From positions 276,728-340,727 of the forward strand of contig NZ_FOAR01000002.1 in NCBI RefSeq assembly GCF_900109755.1: DNA of 64,000 nucleotides, read 5' to 3'. The DNA is from Pseudomonas agarici (lineage in GTDB: Bacteria; Pseudomonadota; Gammaproteobacteria; Pseudomonadales; Pseudomonadaceae). Made by a program: the position numbers and the translations under genes. Below are positions 9,352 through 18,873 of the stretch, one piece after another. Within the stretch, counting starts at the first letter, position 1. Each line of letters opens with the position of its first letter. Below the pieces are notes generated by a model. That model saw nothing but the letters and a program-made list of their open reading frames with translations. It was not told the origin of the DNA and did no database searches.

Positions 9352-10182
9352 ATGCATCCCGCAGCCGAACACTCGCCGCTGGGCAAGTCCAGCGAGTACA
9401 TCGCCACTTACACCCCGTCCTTACTGTTCTCGATCCCGCGTGCGGCAAAATGGGCCGAATTGGGCCTGAGCGCCGCTACCTTGCCTTATCGGGGCGTGGA
9501 TTTCTGGAACTGCTTCGAGCTGTCCTGGCTGTTGCCGTCGGGCAAGCCTGTGGTGGCGATCGGCGAGTTCAGCATTCCCGCGGATTCACCGAATATCATC
9601 GAATCCAAGTCCTTCAAACTGTACCTTAACTCCTTGAACCAGACGCCGTTCGCCGATACCGCGAGCCTGGAGGCAGTGCTGCGCGCCGATTTGTCGGCAG
9701 CCGCCGGGAAAGCGGTGGGCGTGCGGGTCCGTTCCTTGAATGAGGTGCAGGCCGAGGGCGTGGTGGCGTTACCGGGTGTGTGCATCGACGACCTGGAGGT
9801 CACTGTCAACGACTACGCCCATCCGCGTCCCGAGCTGCTGCGTTGCGATAAGTCGCGGGTGATCGAGGAGAGCGTGTACAGTCATCTGCTCAAGTCCAAT
9901 TGCCCGGTCACCAGCCAACCGGACTGGGGCAGCGTGGTCGTCGAGTATCGTGGTGCGGCGCTGGATCACGCGAGTCTGTTGGCGTATCTGGTGAGCTTCC
10001 GCCAACACTCGGATTTTCATGAGCAGTGCGTGGAGCGGATCTTCCTCGACCTGCAACGCTTGCTGAAGCCGGAGAAACTGACGGTGTATGCGCGTTATGT
10101 ACGGCGCGGTGGCTTGGATATCAATCCGTATCGCAGTACCGAGGCGGCCGAATTCCAGAACCTGCGGTTGGTGCGTCAGTAA
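9352..10182 (+). CDS. queF: NADPH-dependent 7-cyano-7-deazaguanine (preQ0) reductase
   Basis: This 276-aa enzyme reduces the nitrile of preQ0 to the amine of preQ1, the last free-base step of queuosine biosynthesis for tRNA modification. The length is that of the two-domain (YqcD-like tandem T-fold) Que[15 protein letters not shown] near residue 85 is the substrate-binding QueF motif, and [15 protein letters not shown] near 185 carries the active-site Cys and Asp. Strong transcription-ending hairpins follow it. Confidence 0.97.
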   Translation: MHPAAEHSPLGKSSEYIATYTPSLLFSIPRAAKWAELGLSAATLPYRGVDFWNCFELSWLLPSGKPVVAIGEFSIPADSPNIIESKSFKLYLNSLNQTPFADTASLEAVLRADLSAAAGKAVGVRVRSLNEVQAEGVVALPGVCIDDLEVTVNDYAHPRPELLRCDKSRVIEESVYSHLLKSNCPVTSQPDWGSVVVEYRGAALDHASLLAYLVSFRQHSDFHEQCVERIFLDLQRLLKPEKLTVYARYVRRGGLDINPYRSTEAAEFQNLRLVRQ

Positions 10183-10183
10183 C

Positions 10184-10213
10184 GGTTATCGCCAACGCGT
10201 GTTGGCGATAACC
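10184..10213. repeat. 13-bp perfect inverted repeat after queF
   Basis: GGTTATCGCCAAC and GTTGGCGATAACC flank a GCGT tetraloop and begin one base after the queF stop. There is no T-run, so it is likely an mRNA-stabilising or REP-like stem. Confidence 0.7.
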
Positions 10214-10224
10214 ATTCAGGCACA

Positions 10225-10252
10225 AAAAAGCCTCGACGAGTCGAGGCTTTTT
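10225..10252. terminator. Bidirectional intrinsic terminator
   Basis: AAAAAGCCTCGA, loop CGAG, TCGAGGCTTTTT: a GC-rich stem with A- and T-runs on either side, fit to stop queF and any transcript arriving from the right. Confidence 0.9.
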
Positions 10253-10380
10253 CTATTGGGTGCTCCAGGAACGACAGGTTGCGCAAACGCAGCCTGCTTG
10301 GCTGTGGATCCGACAGCCATAAGCAAGAAGGTCGCACGAATTACCTCGTCATCTTACTCGATTTTCTGCAGTGTGATCAT

Positions 10381-10839
10381 CTAACCAGAAAAAGGTAATC
10401 TTGCTCGTAGCGATTCAAGAAAGGTTGGAGGCATGACGATGGTGTGATCCACCTGTTTTTCATCATCTTGATAAATGATCTTACCCTTTTCGATAGTGAT
10501 AGGCTCATGACCTGGCTGACCATCCCAGAAGATTTTGTAGTGTCTCTTGACTAGAAGCGATCCTTGTTCATCTGTGATGGTGAGTTGAACTTGATCCATG
10601 CTATCGCCAAAGAGGTGGCTGGTATTTACTCCGCTACCACAAATGTTGATAGTGTACTTCTTGTCATCGAACTCTTTGACTCCACCATTCAATTTGTCAT
10701 TATAGTTGTATCTTTGACAATCAGTGTTATTAAATGAATTTTCGAGAAAAGATGCACCATAACCAAGGACTATAATACCGATAGCTATAAAAAGGGCAGA
10801 CTTGAAAGGCCTCTTCACATCGGCTCCGATGGGCGGCAT
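10381..10839 (-). CDS. Small membrane-anchored hypothetical protein, partner of the DUF6402-like gene
   Basis: The 152-aa product is not recognised. It has a short basic start, one hydrophobic segment (about residues 13-32) and then a soluble domain with two cysteines (in NTDCQRY and NICGSG), so it is probably anchored in the inner membrane facing the periplasm. Its ATG at 10839 lies inside the 3' end of the upstream gene, a 25-base overlap suggesting coupled translation; a GTG at 10818 next to the upstream TGA is an alternative start. Base composition is more AT-rich than the flanking core genes. An immunity or accessory role is only a guess from the pairing. Confidence 0.6.
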   Translation of the reverse strand: MPPIGADVKRPFKSALFIAIGIIVLGYGASFLENSFNNTDCQRYNYNDKLNGGVKEFDDKKYTINICGSGVNTSHLFGDSMDQVQLTITDEQGSLLVKRHYKIFWDGQPGHEPITIEKGKIIYQDDEKQVDHTIVMPPTFLESLRARLPFSG

Positions 10840-12137
10840 ATTTGTTCCAATTTCATTTGAATCGGCTTCTTCAGCTTGAAAAGTTGTGGTTTGCTGTAGA
10901 TCATGAAATCGCCACCTCTATTGTGCTTCTCGCGCCACTCATTATAGCTTTTGTTGTAAACGGGATAGTAAACGTTTTTCACCAAAAGCTTACTGAAGAA
11001 GCCGGTTCTCTTATCTATAGGTTTGTCAATAGGGTTGCCTGGTAGGTAATCCCAATTGATACCCATCTCGGTAATTTTTGAGCTTCCCATCTTGGTATTA
11101 ATTTTATTGCCATCAACCAAGTCACTGATTACTGCAAAGTAAGAAAGAATCATGTCTTTCTTATTCCAATGTCCAAGATATTGACTGTTGCTATTATTTT
11201 TGTCATTGAATGAATAATTGTCTTTCAGATATGCATAAATGTGAGTGATGGTGGCAGTGGAGTCAATGCAATATGACTTGGTTCTGTTCTGTCCGTCATA
11301 TTTGAAATATTTCTCTGTGCTGATTTTGACGTGGCCAATAGCGGTATAGATATTGAAATTTCCTAATGTTCCGGTAAGGTCGGTTAGAAGCAATCCATCC
11401 AGTGTCGCACTTGTTGGGATGTCCTGAAATTGAAATTGCCAATCGATGTGAAATTGGCGAATGTCGCCGATATATTGTGCAGTGCCAAATGAAAGGTTCA
11501 TTGATTTTTGATCGATGAATATCTTTCTGATCTGCTCTGTAATTTTTTTCTTGGCACCCTCAATAGCTTTAGGTGAATATATTTTCTCACTTAGTAGTTC
11601 ATCGAAACGCCTTCGCACGCTGCCAAAATTTAATGCCCATTTGAGTGTTACCGTATTGTGGTCAATGGGGTGAACCGCGTTAGGTTGATCGTTATAGATG
11701 TGTTTGGGGCTGGCAAACCATTCTCTAGCGACCTTGGCGGATATTGGCCAACCAATCTTTTCCATTGCACCGGGAATGTCTTGAAGATCAAATTCAGGGA
11801 GCCTCTCATGATCTTCAGCTTCAAGCTCTTGTGGCTTGAGGGCAGGTGGGGGCTTAGATTCTTTCTGCTGTTGTTTTGCGGTTTGTGCAGCAAGCTGCTT
11901 CTGAGGTGCTGCTTCTACTTGTTGGGGCTTGATTTGTTCAGCGATGAGTGTGGATGCCGTGGGCCTTGGGGGTGGAGCTTCACCAGGCGCAAGCCGCTCA
12001 TAGGAGATCGTCTGTGGGGTGTTGATTGGGACACACCCAGCCGATCCCACATAGCACTTCCACGTTGAAGTAGTAAACGGAAGACCAGATGGAGCCATCT
12101 GGTAATAGGGTCGCTTTATTATCTTCGTTTTGCTCAA
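10815..12137 (-). CDS. DUF6402-like protein, function unknown
   Basis: The 440-aa protein begins at a TTG (12137) preceded by GGAAGG. Residues about 50-115 form a Pro/Gln/Lys-rich linker. The rest contains segments I associate with DUF6402: an FDLQDIPGAMEKIGWPISAK block, VTLKWALNFGSVRRRFDELL, and a C-terminal NEWREKHNRGGDFMIYS. The family has no established activity; members are often found near type VI secretion or toxin genes, which is recalled and not shown here. There is no signal peptide. AT-rich codon use and isolation between terminators suggest horizontal acquisition. Confidence 0.65.
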   Translation of the reverse strand: MSKTKIIKRPYYQMAPSGLPFTTSTWKCYVGSAGCVPINTPQTISYERLAPGEAPPPRPTASTLIAEQIKPQQVEAAPQKQLAAQTAKQQQKESKPPPALKPQELEAEDHERLPEFDLQDIPGAMEKIGWPISAKVAREWFASPKHIYNDQPNAVHPIDHNTVTLKWALNFGSVRRRFDELLSEKIYSPKAIEGAKKKITEQIRKIFIDQKSMNLSFGTAQYIGDIRQFHIDWQFQFQDIPTSATLDGLLLTDLTGTLGNFNIYTAIGHVKISTEKYFKYDGQNRTKSYCIDSTATITHIYAYLKDNYSFNDKNNSNSQYLGHWNKKDMILSYFAVISDLVDGNKINTKMGSSKITEMGINWDYLPGNPIDKPIDKRTGFFSKLLVKNVYYPVYNKSYNEWREKHNRGGDFMIYSKPQLFKLKKPIQMKLEQICRPSEPM

Positions 12138-12490
12138 AACACCTTCCTGCTTATCGTTGCGCGTGTGGCATGCCCGATGCCTATCTAAGCGAAGCGTGCC
12201 AAGTTCATCTACATAAATCTAACTTAATCGTATCGTAAGATTAGTTTGTAGTTGTTCGTTATTGAATTTTGGAGAGACTCGGTATGAGCAATCCTAAATA
12301 AAGAAAGCACGCTGTTGAGTACATTTTTATGATTCAGCTTTAATTTTTCACGTTTCAGTTTTTCTATGATTTTTTTGAGTATAAAGTGAAAATTATCAAT
12401 GACGCCATCGTCTAATCTCAATACAGGATACGATAAATCGGCTCAGCAATGTAACCTGAGCCGCTGTATACGGGGTTGTATGTATGATGA
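12138..12490. other. AT-rich intergenic tract, remnant-like
   Basis: This stretch before the acnB terminator is AT-rich. It contains a 65-codon minus-strand open frame (12224-12421) full of Lys/Asn/Leu with no recognisable start signal or homology, which I do not call as a gene. A small hairpin, GGCTCAG/CTGAGCC (12440-12462), is present. Confidence 0.4.
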
Positions 12491-12520
12491 ATGGGAGGCG
12501 GTTCTGAAGCCGCCTCCCAT
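12491..12520 (-). terminator. acnB terminator hairpin
   Basis: ATGGGAGGCGG and CCGCCTCCCAT form an 11-bp perfect stem 16 bases past the acnB stop on the minus strand. The T-tract is weak. Confidence 0.7.
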
Positions 12521-12535
12521 TCGATCACTTGTTGC

Positions 12536-15136
12536 TTAGGCTTGCACAACCGGGATCTTGGCGTTTGCCGCGGCTTCACGGAACTCGGCGATCTGGTCGA
12601 AGCTGAGATAGCGGTAAACATCGGCAGCCATGCTGTCGATCTTGCCCGCGTACTCCATGTACTCCTCGACGGTCGGCAGGCGACCCAGGATCGATGCCAC
12701 GGACGCCAGCTCGGCCGAAGCCAGGTAGACGTTCGCGCCGTCGCCCAGACGGTTCGGGAAGTTACGGGTCGAGGTCGACACCACGGTGGAGTTCGGTTCT
12801 ACCCGTGCCTGGTTACCCATGCACAGCGAGCAGCCCGGCATTTCCATGCGCGCACCGGCCTTGCCGTAGATGCCGTAGTAGCCTTCCTCGGTCAGTTGGT
12901 GAGCGTCCATCTTGGTTGGCGGCGACAGCCACAGGCGAGTCGGCAGTTGGCCCTTGACCTGATCCAGCAACTTGCCCGCGGCGCGGAAGTGGCCGATGTT
13001 GGTCATGCAGGAACCGATGAACACTTCGTCGATCTTCTCGCCGGCAACGCTGGACAGCAGGCGGGCGTCGTCCGGGTCGTTCGGCGCGCAGAGCACGGGT
13101 TCCTTGACGTCGGCCAGGTCGATTTCGATGATTTCGGCGTACTCGGCATCCTTGTCGGCTTCCAGCAGCTCAGGATTGGCGACCCAGGCTTCCATCGCCT
13201 GTGCTCGACGTTCCAGAGTGCGGGCATCGCCGTAGCCTTCGCCGATCATCCAGCGCAGCAGGGTGATGTTCGACTTCAGGTACTCAGTGATCGACTCTTT
13301 GGACAGCTTGATGGTGCAACCGGCGGCGGAACGTTCGGCCGAGGCGTCGGACAGTTCGAAAGCCTGCTCGACGGTCAGGGTTTCCAGACCTTCGATTTCC
13401 AGGATGCGACCAGAGAAGGCGTTCTTCTTGCCTTTCTTCTCGACAGTCAGCAGACCTTTCTGGATCGCGTAGTAAGGGATGGCATGTACCAGGTCACGCA
13501 GGGTGACGCCCGGTTGCAGTTTGCCCTTGAAACGCACCAGAATGGATTCCGGCATGTCCAGTGGCATCACGCCAGTGGCGGCGGCGAAAGCCACCAGGCC
13601 GGAACCGGCTGGGAACGAGATGCCGATCGGGAAGCGGGTGTGCGAGTCACCACCGGTGCCGACGGTGTCCGGCAGCAGCATGCGGTTCAGCCAACTGTGG
13701 ATGATGCCGTCGCCCGGACGCAGGGACACACCGCCACGGGTCATGATGAAGTCGGGTAGGGTGTGATGCGTGGTGACATCGATTGGCTTCGGATAGGCCG
13801 CGGTGTGGCAGAACGACTGCATGACCAGGTCGGTGGAGAAGCCCAGGCAAGCCAGGTCTTTGAGTTCGTCACGGGTCATCGGCCCCGTGGTGTCCTGGGA
13901 ACCGACGGTGGTCATCTTCGGCTCGCAGTAGGTGCCAGGACGAACGCCTGTCACGCCGCAGGCCTTGCCGACCATTTTCTGCGCCAGGGTATAGCCCTTG
14001 GTGCTTTGGGCCGGAGCTTCCGGCAGCTTGAACAGGGTCGAAGCGGGCAGGCCCAGTTCGGCACGCGCCTTCTCGGTCAGGCCACGGCCGATGATCAGTG
14101 GGATACGACCGCCGGCACGAACTTCGTCGAGCAGTACCGGGGTCTTCATTTCGAAGGTGGCCAGGACTTCATCGCTGTTGTGCTTGGTTACTTTGCCGGC
14201 ATGCGGGTACAGGTCGATCACGTCGCCCATGTGCATGTTGGTGACATCGAACTCGATTGGCAGTGCGCCAGCGTCTTCCATGGTGTTGTAGAAGATCGGG
14301 GCAATCTTGCTGCCGAAGCAGAAGCCGCCTGCGCGCTTGTTCGGCACATAAGGAACGTCGTCACCGAAGAACCACAGGACCGAGTTGGTCGCCGATTTAC
14401 GCGACGAACCGGTACCGACCACGTCACCGACGTAGGCAATCGGGAAGCCGTCATTGCGCATCTGCTCGATCTGTTTCATCGGGCCGATGGCGCCTTGCTG
14501 GTCCGGAACAATACCGCCACGGGCCATTTTCAGCATGGCCAGAGCGTGCAGCGGAATGTCAGGGCGCGACCAGGCATCCGGAGCCGGGGACAGGTCGTCG
14601 GTGTTGGTTTCGCCAGTGACCTTGAACACGCGCAGGCTGATCTTGTCGGCCAAGGTCGGGCGGTTCTTGAACCACTCGCCGTCGGCCCAGGACTGGATCA
14701 CGGCCTTGGCGTGGGCATTGCCGTTCCTGGCTTTTTCCGCGACGTCGTGGAAGGCATCGAACATCAGCAGGGTATGCTTGAGTTGCGCGGCGGCAACCGG
14801 GGCCAGCTCGGCGTCGTCCAGCAGCTCGACCAGGGTGACGATGTTGTAGCCGCCCTGCATGGTGCCGAGCAGCTCAACGGCACGCTTCTTGTCGATCAGG
14901 GGGGAACTGACTTCGCTCTTGGCCAGGGCGGAGAGGAAACCGGCCTTGACGTAGGCGGCTTCGTCCACTCCAGGCGGAACGCGATGGGTGATCAAGTCAA
15001 CAAGGAACGTTTCTTCGCCAGCCGGGGGGTTCTTCAGCAGCTCGACGAGGCCTGCAGTTTGTTCGGCGTTAAGCGGCTGGGGCACGATACCCAGGGCTGC
15101 ACGCTCTTCGATATGTTTGCGGTAGGCTTCAAGCAC
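12536..15136 (-). CDS. acnB: Aconitate hydratase B
   Basis: AcnB (866 aa) interconverts citrate and isocitrate in the TCA cycle with a [4Fe-4S] cluster and can bind RNA when the cluster is lost. The start is the GTG at 15136 (reading [17 protein letters not shown]), with GAGGG seven bases upstream; the open frame extends further upstream but lacks family similarity there. The N-terminal HEAT-like domain is followed by the swivel domain and the aconitase domains. Cluster-ligand context is visible in [13 protein letters not shown] and [12 protein letters not shown] near the C-terminus. Length agrees with the family (865 aa in E. coli). Confidence 0.97.
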   Translation of the reverse strand: MLEAYRKHIEERAALGIVPQPLNAEQTAGLVELLKNPPAGEETFLVDLITHRVPPGVDEAAYVKAGFLSALAKSEVSSPLIDKKRAVELLGTMQGGYNIVTLVELLDDAELAPVAAAQLKHTLLMFDAFHDVAEKARNGNAHAKAVIQSWADGEWFKNRPTLADKISLRVFKVTGETNTDDLSPAPDAWSRPDIPLHALAMLKMARGGIVPDQQGAIGPMKQIEQMRNDGFPIAYVGDVVGTGSSRKSATNSVLWFFGDDVPYVPNKRAGGFCFGSKIAPIFYNTMEDAGALPIEFDVTNMHMGDVIDLYPHAGKVTKHNSDEVLATFEMKTPVLLDEVRAGGRIPLIIGRGLTEKARAELGLPASTLFKLPEAPAQSTKGYTLAQKMVGKACGVTGVRPGTYCEPKMTTVGSQDTTGPMTRDELKDLACLGFSTDLVMQSFCHTAAYPKPIDVTTHHTLPDFIMTRGGVSLRPGDGIIHSWLNRMLLPDTVGTGGDSHTRFPIGISFPAGSGLVAFAAATGVMPLDMPESILVRFKGKLQPGVTLRDLVHAIPYYAIQKGLLTVEKKGKKNAFSGRILEIEGLETLTVEQAFELSDASAERSAAGCTIKLSKESITEYLKSNITLLRWMIGEGYGDARTLERRAQAMEAWVANPELLEADKDAEYAEIIEIDLADVKEPVLCAPNDPDDARLLSSVAGEKIDEVFIGSCMTNIGHFRAAGKLLDQVKGQLPTRLWLSPPTKMDAHQLTEEGYYGIYGKAGARMEMPGCSLCMGNQARVEPNSTVVSTSTRNFPNRLGDGANVYLASAELASVASILGRLPTVEEYMEYAGKIDSMAADVYRYLSFDQIAEFREAAANAKIPVVQA

Positions 15137-15256
15137 AGTATTACCCTCATCAGTGGTCCCAAATGGGTGTCCGGGACGCTCATCCAGAAATGCTCGACTC
15201 CATGCGCAACAGGGCTTTTTGAGCCGTTTAGCCAGAGGTTCGGAGATTTCCAACAG

Positions 15257-15444
15257 AAGCTGTTTTCAAAGTTTTACGTCTTCGGAACGGAGCTGATGCA
15301 GATGAGGGTCGGCATGAGGATTTCCGGGCGGAAACTCCCACGCCAACGCCGTTCTTCAGAATGAGGGCGATTTCGCCCGGAGGGTGAAGCGTCTTTGGAC
15401 GTATTTCACCCCACACTGTGCTCGTGACGCTTTGAAAACAGCTT
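15257..15444. repeat. MITE-like segment with 15-bp terminal inverted repeats upstream of acnB
   Basis: AAGCTGTTTTCAAAG (15257-15271) is the exact complement of CTTTGAAAACAGCTT (15430-15444). TTCCAAC occurs at both outer edges (15248-15254 and 15443-15449, the latter overlapping the repeat). Inside is a GGGCGA/TCGCCC hairpin near 15366-15379. It covers most of the acnB leader/promoter region (15137-15593), where I see no gene. Confidence 0.5.
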
Positions 15445-15593
15445 CCAACGGACATTGGCGCCTAAAAAGGCAGGCCGATTCTACGGCATATTCCGGAGAA
15501 AGGTAAGTTAAGCCCTACAGGTTCGGGGGTGATCCTTTTTAGACAAAAGGCTAACATGCGGACCTGTTTTGCTTTGCCGCGTGTTCCCTGCCC

Positions 15594-16064
15594 ATGTCCC
15601 ATCAGACCATCAAGACTCCCTGCGTCGGCCTCTGCTCCACTGTTTACGGTGACTTGGTGTGTCGTGGCTGCAAGCGCTTCCACCATGAAGTGATCCACTG
15701 GAACGGTTACGACGAGGAGGCCAAGCGTGCGGTCTGGCTGCGTTTGGAGCAGTTGCTGGTGCAGGTCATGGTGGCCAAGCTGGAAGTGTTCGATCCGGTC
15801 AGGCTGCGTGAGCAACTGGAGGCCCGCAAGATTCGCTTCGTGCCGCATCAGTCGGAATATTGCTGGGCTTATCAGTTGATTGCCCGCGGCGCACGGGTGA
15901 TCAGTCAGTTGGATGCCTACGGTATGGTACTGCTGCCGGAGTTCCGCGATTGGAACCTGCCGGAGCTGCGCGATGCCATTGATCGGGAGTTTTTCCTGCT
16001 GTCCGAAGCGCACTACCAGCGTTATATCGCGCCGGGCTTTCTCAAGGACGCGTTCGGCGCCTGA
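15594..16064 (+). CDS. DUF1289 domain protein
   Basis: The 156-aa cytosolic protein starts SHQTIKTPCVGLCSTVYGD and has the four-cysteine DUF1289 pattern (CVGLC ... CRGC, residues about 10-28), which looks like a small metal site. The remaining two thirds are helical and pseudomonad-specific. The function is unknown. It lies just beyond the acnB leader in the opposite direction, an arrangement I recall from P. aeruginosa as well. Confidence 0.88.
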   Translation: MSHQTIKTPCVGLCSTVYGDLVCRGCKRFHHEVIHWNGYDEEAKRAVWLRLEQLLVQVMVAKLEVFDPVRLREQLEARKIRFVPHQSEYCWAYQLIARGARVISQLDAYGMVLLPEFRDWNLPELRDAIDREFFLLSEAHYQRYIAPGFLKDAFGA

Positions 16065-16106
16065 GAAATCCGGCGCGGGGCAGCGATGCCGGATTCAGCG
16101 CCGACT

Positions 16107-16967
16107 TCAACCTCTGGCCAGTTCTTCCAGATGATCGATGATCTCCTGGGGCTTGAGCACCAGGATGTCGCTTTCCAGTGAGTCCAGGACCGCCTCGGCG
16201 GTATTGCCGATCAGCGCTCCCGAGATCCCGGTGCGCGCCACCGTACCGATCACCGTGACCGCCGCGTCGAGCTTATGGGCCATGTGCGGGATCAGCACAT
16301 CCGCCGGGCCTTCGGCGATGTGCAGGTGGTCGTCGTCGATATCGAACTCTGTCTGGAAGGCACGGCATTGCTCGCGATAACGCGCCTCGATGGTTTCCTT
16401 CAACTGATACACCGGGTCGGCTGCCGAGAGCATGGGCGAGGGGTGGGCGGTCATCACGTGCAGTCGCCCTTTGGCGAGGCTGGCGATGTCATAGCCATGA
16501 TCAATGATACTGGCATGCAGGTGCCGATGTTCTTCGTCCGCGTTGCCGACATCCACAGCCGCCAGGATCACCCCACCGGCCCATGGCACTTCGGTCTTGA
16601 CCATCAGCACGGCGCAAGGGCAGAAACGCAGCAGCTGCCAGTCCGAGGGGGTCAACAGGGCTTTTTTCAGCGAGCTGTCGGGGCGGTGTTGTTTGATCAC
16701 CAGTGCGCAGCCTTCGGCCTGTTGCACGCCGATGATGGTGTCGTGCGGGGTTTTTTCCCAGGCCTGTTCCGCGGTGGCGCTGTAGCCGTCGTCATGCAAC
16801 TGACTCTTGAGCAGCGCGAGCAGGGCGCTGTGATCATGTCTTGGGTCGCACATCAGTAGGTGCAGGTGCGCGTCCGTGACCTTGGCAATCAGTTTGGCGC
16901 GATTGAGCGCCAGGCTATGCGCGTGTTCAGGGTCGAGTATCACCAGAATGCTGCGGATGGCTTGCAT
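16107..16967 (-). CDS. Universal stress protein, tandem UspA domains (UspE-like)
   Basis: The 286-aa protein has two UspA folds: residues 1-140 begin MQAIRSILVILDPEHAHS, and the second half ends IGNTAEAVLDSLESDILVLKP. The second domain keeps a G-x2-G-x9-G(S/T)-like nucleotide segment (GTVARTGISGALIGNTAE). I chose the ATG at 16967 because it fits the family start and has GGGAGA upstream; the open frame runs back to 17108. Members protect cells during stationary phase and anaerobiosis. It converges with the DUF1289 gene. Confidence 0.9.
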   Translation of the reverse strand: MQAIRSILVILDPEHAHSLALNRAKLIAKVTDAHLHLLMCDPRHDHSALLALLKSQLHDDGYSATAEQAWEKTPHDTIIGVQQAEGCALVIKQHRPDSSLKKALLTPSDWQLLRFCPCAVLMVKTEVPWAGGVILAAVDVGNADEEHRHLHASIIDHGYDIASLAKGRLHVMTAHPSPMLSAADPVYQLKETIEARYREQCRAFQTEFDIDDDHLHIAEGPADVLIPHMAHKLDAAVTVIGTVARTGISGALIGNTAEAVLDSLESDILVLKPQEIIDHLEELARG

Positions 16968-17077
16968 GGTCAGGTTTCTCCCTGAGGCTGAAGTCGGCTT
17001 ATACATCACTATAGTTGGACTGCGCCGACTCTGGAGTTGCTGCCCATCCAGGGCGGCGGTTAGTGGCCCGGCCCAGG

Positions 17078-17211
17078 CTCTGTACGAAATGTATCTACGC
17101 TTGCCCATGCCGCGAGAGCCGGCTCGCCATGCTCATTGTCCCCCCGCCAACGGCGCTGGCTCGGCTGCTTTCGCCTGGTCTGGGCTTTGCTCGAAAACAT
17201 TTCGTACAGAC
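17078..17211. mobile_element. Putative 134-bp MITE with 14-bp terminal inverted repeats and 6-bp target duplication
   Basis: TCTGTACGAAATGT (17079-17092) is the exact complement of ACATTTCGTACAGA (17197-17210). The hexamer CCCAGG flanks it directly on both sides (17072-17077 and 17212-17217), as expected for an insertion duplication. The interior is GC-rich and does not code. It lies in the usp-miaE intergenic region. Confidence 0.6.
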
Positions 17212-17394
17212 CCCAGGATCCGTATAATCGCCGACCCTGCTTGCCCGCACCGCCAGAGCCTTGCTGTGAACCTGCCGGAAAAAGGGGCGCGTTTGGGGGG
17301 TAAGCGGCGCTGGCCGATCAAGCGGCACGGCTGATCGACCACAAGAACCCTGAGAAGAAGGCGGCAATGCGCCGACCCATTGTGAGAGTTTTCC

Positions 17395-18000
17395 ATGCTG
17401 CCTGAAATCCATGATTTTCTAGGATGTCGCACACCCGATGCCTGGGTGGAAGCTGCCCTTGGCCAGCAGGATGTGATGCTTTTGGATCACAAAAATTGCG
17501 AATTCAAGGCCGCTAGCACGGCCCTGAGCCTGATTGCCAAATATCACTCCCATGTCGACTTGATCAACATGATGTCGCGTCTGGCCCGGGAAGAGCTGGT
17601 TCACCACGAGCAGGTCATGCGCCTGCTGAAAAAGCGCAAGATCGAGCTGCGTCAACTCTCCGCCGGGCGATACGCATCGGGCCTGCGCAAAGTGGTGCGC
17701 AACCACGAGCCGGTCAAACTGGTCGATACGCTGGTGGTCGGCGCGTTCATCGAAGCCCGGAGCTGTGAGCGTTTCGAGGCGCTGGTGCCGCATCTGGACG
17801 AAGAGCTGGGCACGTTCTATTTTGGTTTGCTGAAAAGCGAAGCCCGGCATTTCCAGGGTTATCTGAAACTGGCCTACCAGTACGGCGATGCGAGTGACAT
17901 CGCCCAGGTGATCGATAAGGTTCGTGCCGCCGAGCAGGAACTGATCGAGTCCCCGGACGTGGAGTTCCGTTTCCACAGCGGTGTGCCGACAGCGGCGTGA
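17395..18000 (+). CDS. miaE: tRNA-(ms2io6A)-hydroxylase
   Basis: This 201-aa non-haem diiron oxygenase hydroxylates the isopentenyl group of ms2i6A37 in tRNAs reading UNN codons. Ferritin-like diiron ligands are visible in order: the CEFKAA glutamate near 38, EELVHHEQV (Glu-x2-His) near 66-73, FIEARSCERFEAL near 117, and KSEARHFQGY (Glu-x2-His) near 148. Length matches the family. It stands alone between the MITE-like element and the iclR gene. Confidence 0.95.
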   Translation: MLPEIHDFLGCRTPDAWVEAALGQQDVMLLDHKNCEFKAASTALSLIAKYHSHVDLINMMSRLAREELVHHEQVMRLLKKRKIELRQLSAGRYASGLRKVVRNHEPVKLVDTLVVGAFIEARSCERFEALVPHLDEELGTFYFGLLKSEARHFQGYLKLAYQYGDASDIAQVIDKVRAAEQELIESPDVEFRFHSGVPTAA

Positions 18001-18129
18001 CGTGGATTGTACCCGTGGGGATGTAGCTTGAGGCGTAGCCCAGTCCAACGCCGGATCAGGTGTGCAAGCTTGTGGGGTGTATGGCCTTGAAGCTACCCTC
18101 TGCCTTTGGTTCGAGCTTGGTAGTACCTT

Positions 18130-18873
18130 ATGGAAGTAAAACTGGTTGCCCGCACACTTGACCTTCTAGAGGTCTTTGCCCGCGAGCGTCGCGCCATGTC
18201 GCTGACCGAGTTGGCCCGGCTGCTGGATGTGCCAATGTCGAGTTGCCTTGGACTCATTCGTACATTATCGGCACGAGGGTATCTTTATGAAGTGCGCAAG
18301 CGAGGGGGCTATTACCCGACAAAGCGCTTGTTGTCGATAGCCATGCAGATCGATAGCGGTGACTCACTGGTCAATATCATCGATGAGCATCTGCAGGCGC
18401 TTCAGCGAGAGGTCGATGAGACGGTAGTCCTGGGTAAATTGGAAGGTTCGCAGGTGCTCTATCTGCATGTGCTGGATTCCTCCCGGCCAATCCGCTACTC
18501 CCCTGACGCTGGCGAACTTCGACCTTTACACGCCAACTCCATCGGCAAGGCGATATTGGCGCAATTACCCGAGACGCAGGTACGACAGCGACTGCAAGGT
18601 TTGGCCATGCCGCGCTTCACTGATCACACACTCACCTGCGAAGACGATTATCTCGCCGCACTGGCAGAAGTGCGCCAGCGTGGCTGGAGTGAGAATATGG
18701 GTGAAAGCTCCAATGATCTGGCAGCGCTCTCCTGTGCCTTCAATTTCGCCGGGGAATGGTATGCGGTTTCAATCGCAGGGCCGCTGCCACGTATGCGCGA
18801 ACATTGGCAAAGCCTTTCGGCACCGCTGCTGGCGTGCATCGCGTCGATCGTCGCCGACATAGACCTCGGTTGA
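18130..18873 (+). CDS. IclR-family transcriptional regulator
   Basis: The 247-aa regulator has an N-terminal winged helix (residues about 1-65; TLDLLEVFARERRAMSLTELARLLDVPMSS) and a C-terminal effector-binding IclR domain (about 80-245; HANSIGKAILAQLP and ENMGESSNDLAALSCAF). It is followed in the same direction by the acyl-CoA dehydrogenase cluster and is probably its local regulator, sensing the imported acid or a CoA-pathway intermediate; the ligand is unknown. Confidence 0.92.
   Translation: MEVKLVARTLDLLEVFARERRAMSLTELARLLDVPMSSCLGLIRTLSARGYLYEVRKRGGYYPTKRLLSIAMQIDSGDSLVNIIDEHLQALQREVDETVVLGKLEGSQVLYLHVLDSSRPIRYSPDAGELRPLHANSIGKAILAQLPETQVRQRLQGLAMPRFTDHTLTCEDDYLAALAEVRQRGWSENMGESSNDLAALSCAFNFAGEWYAVSIAGPLPRMREHWQSLSAPLLACIASIVADIDLG

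Noticed and set aside
12224..12421. 65-codon AT-rich open frame upstream of the DUF6402-like gene
   Set aside because: No ribosome site, low-complexity Lys/Asn/Leu composition and no resemblance to known small proteins; could be a remnant but unsupported.
13763..15364. 533-codon plus-strand open frame
   Set aside because: Antisense to acnB, no recognisable domain, biased His/Gln/Arg-rich composition typical of shadow frames.
17133..17432. Open frames running through the MITE-like element and into the miaE 5' region
   Set aside because: They are cut by the inverted repeats, overlap miaE and have no domain signal.
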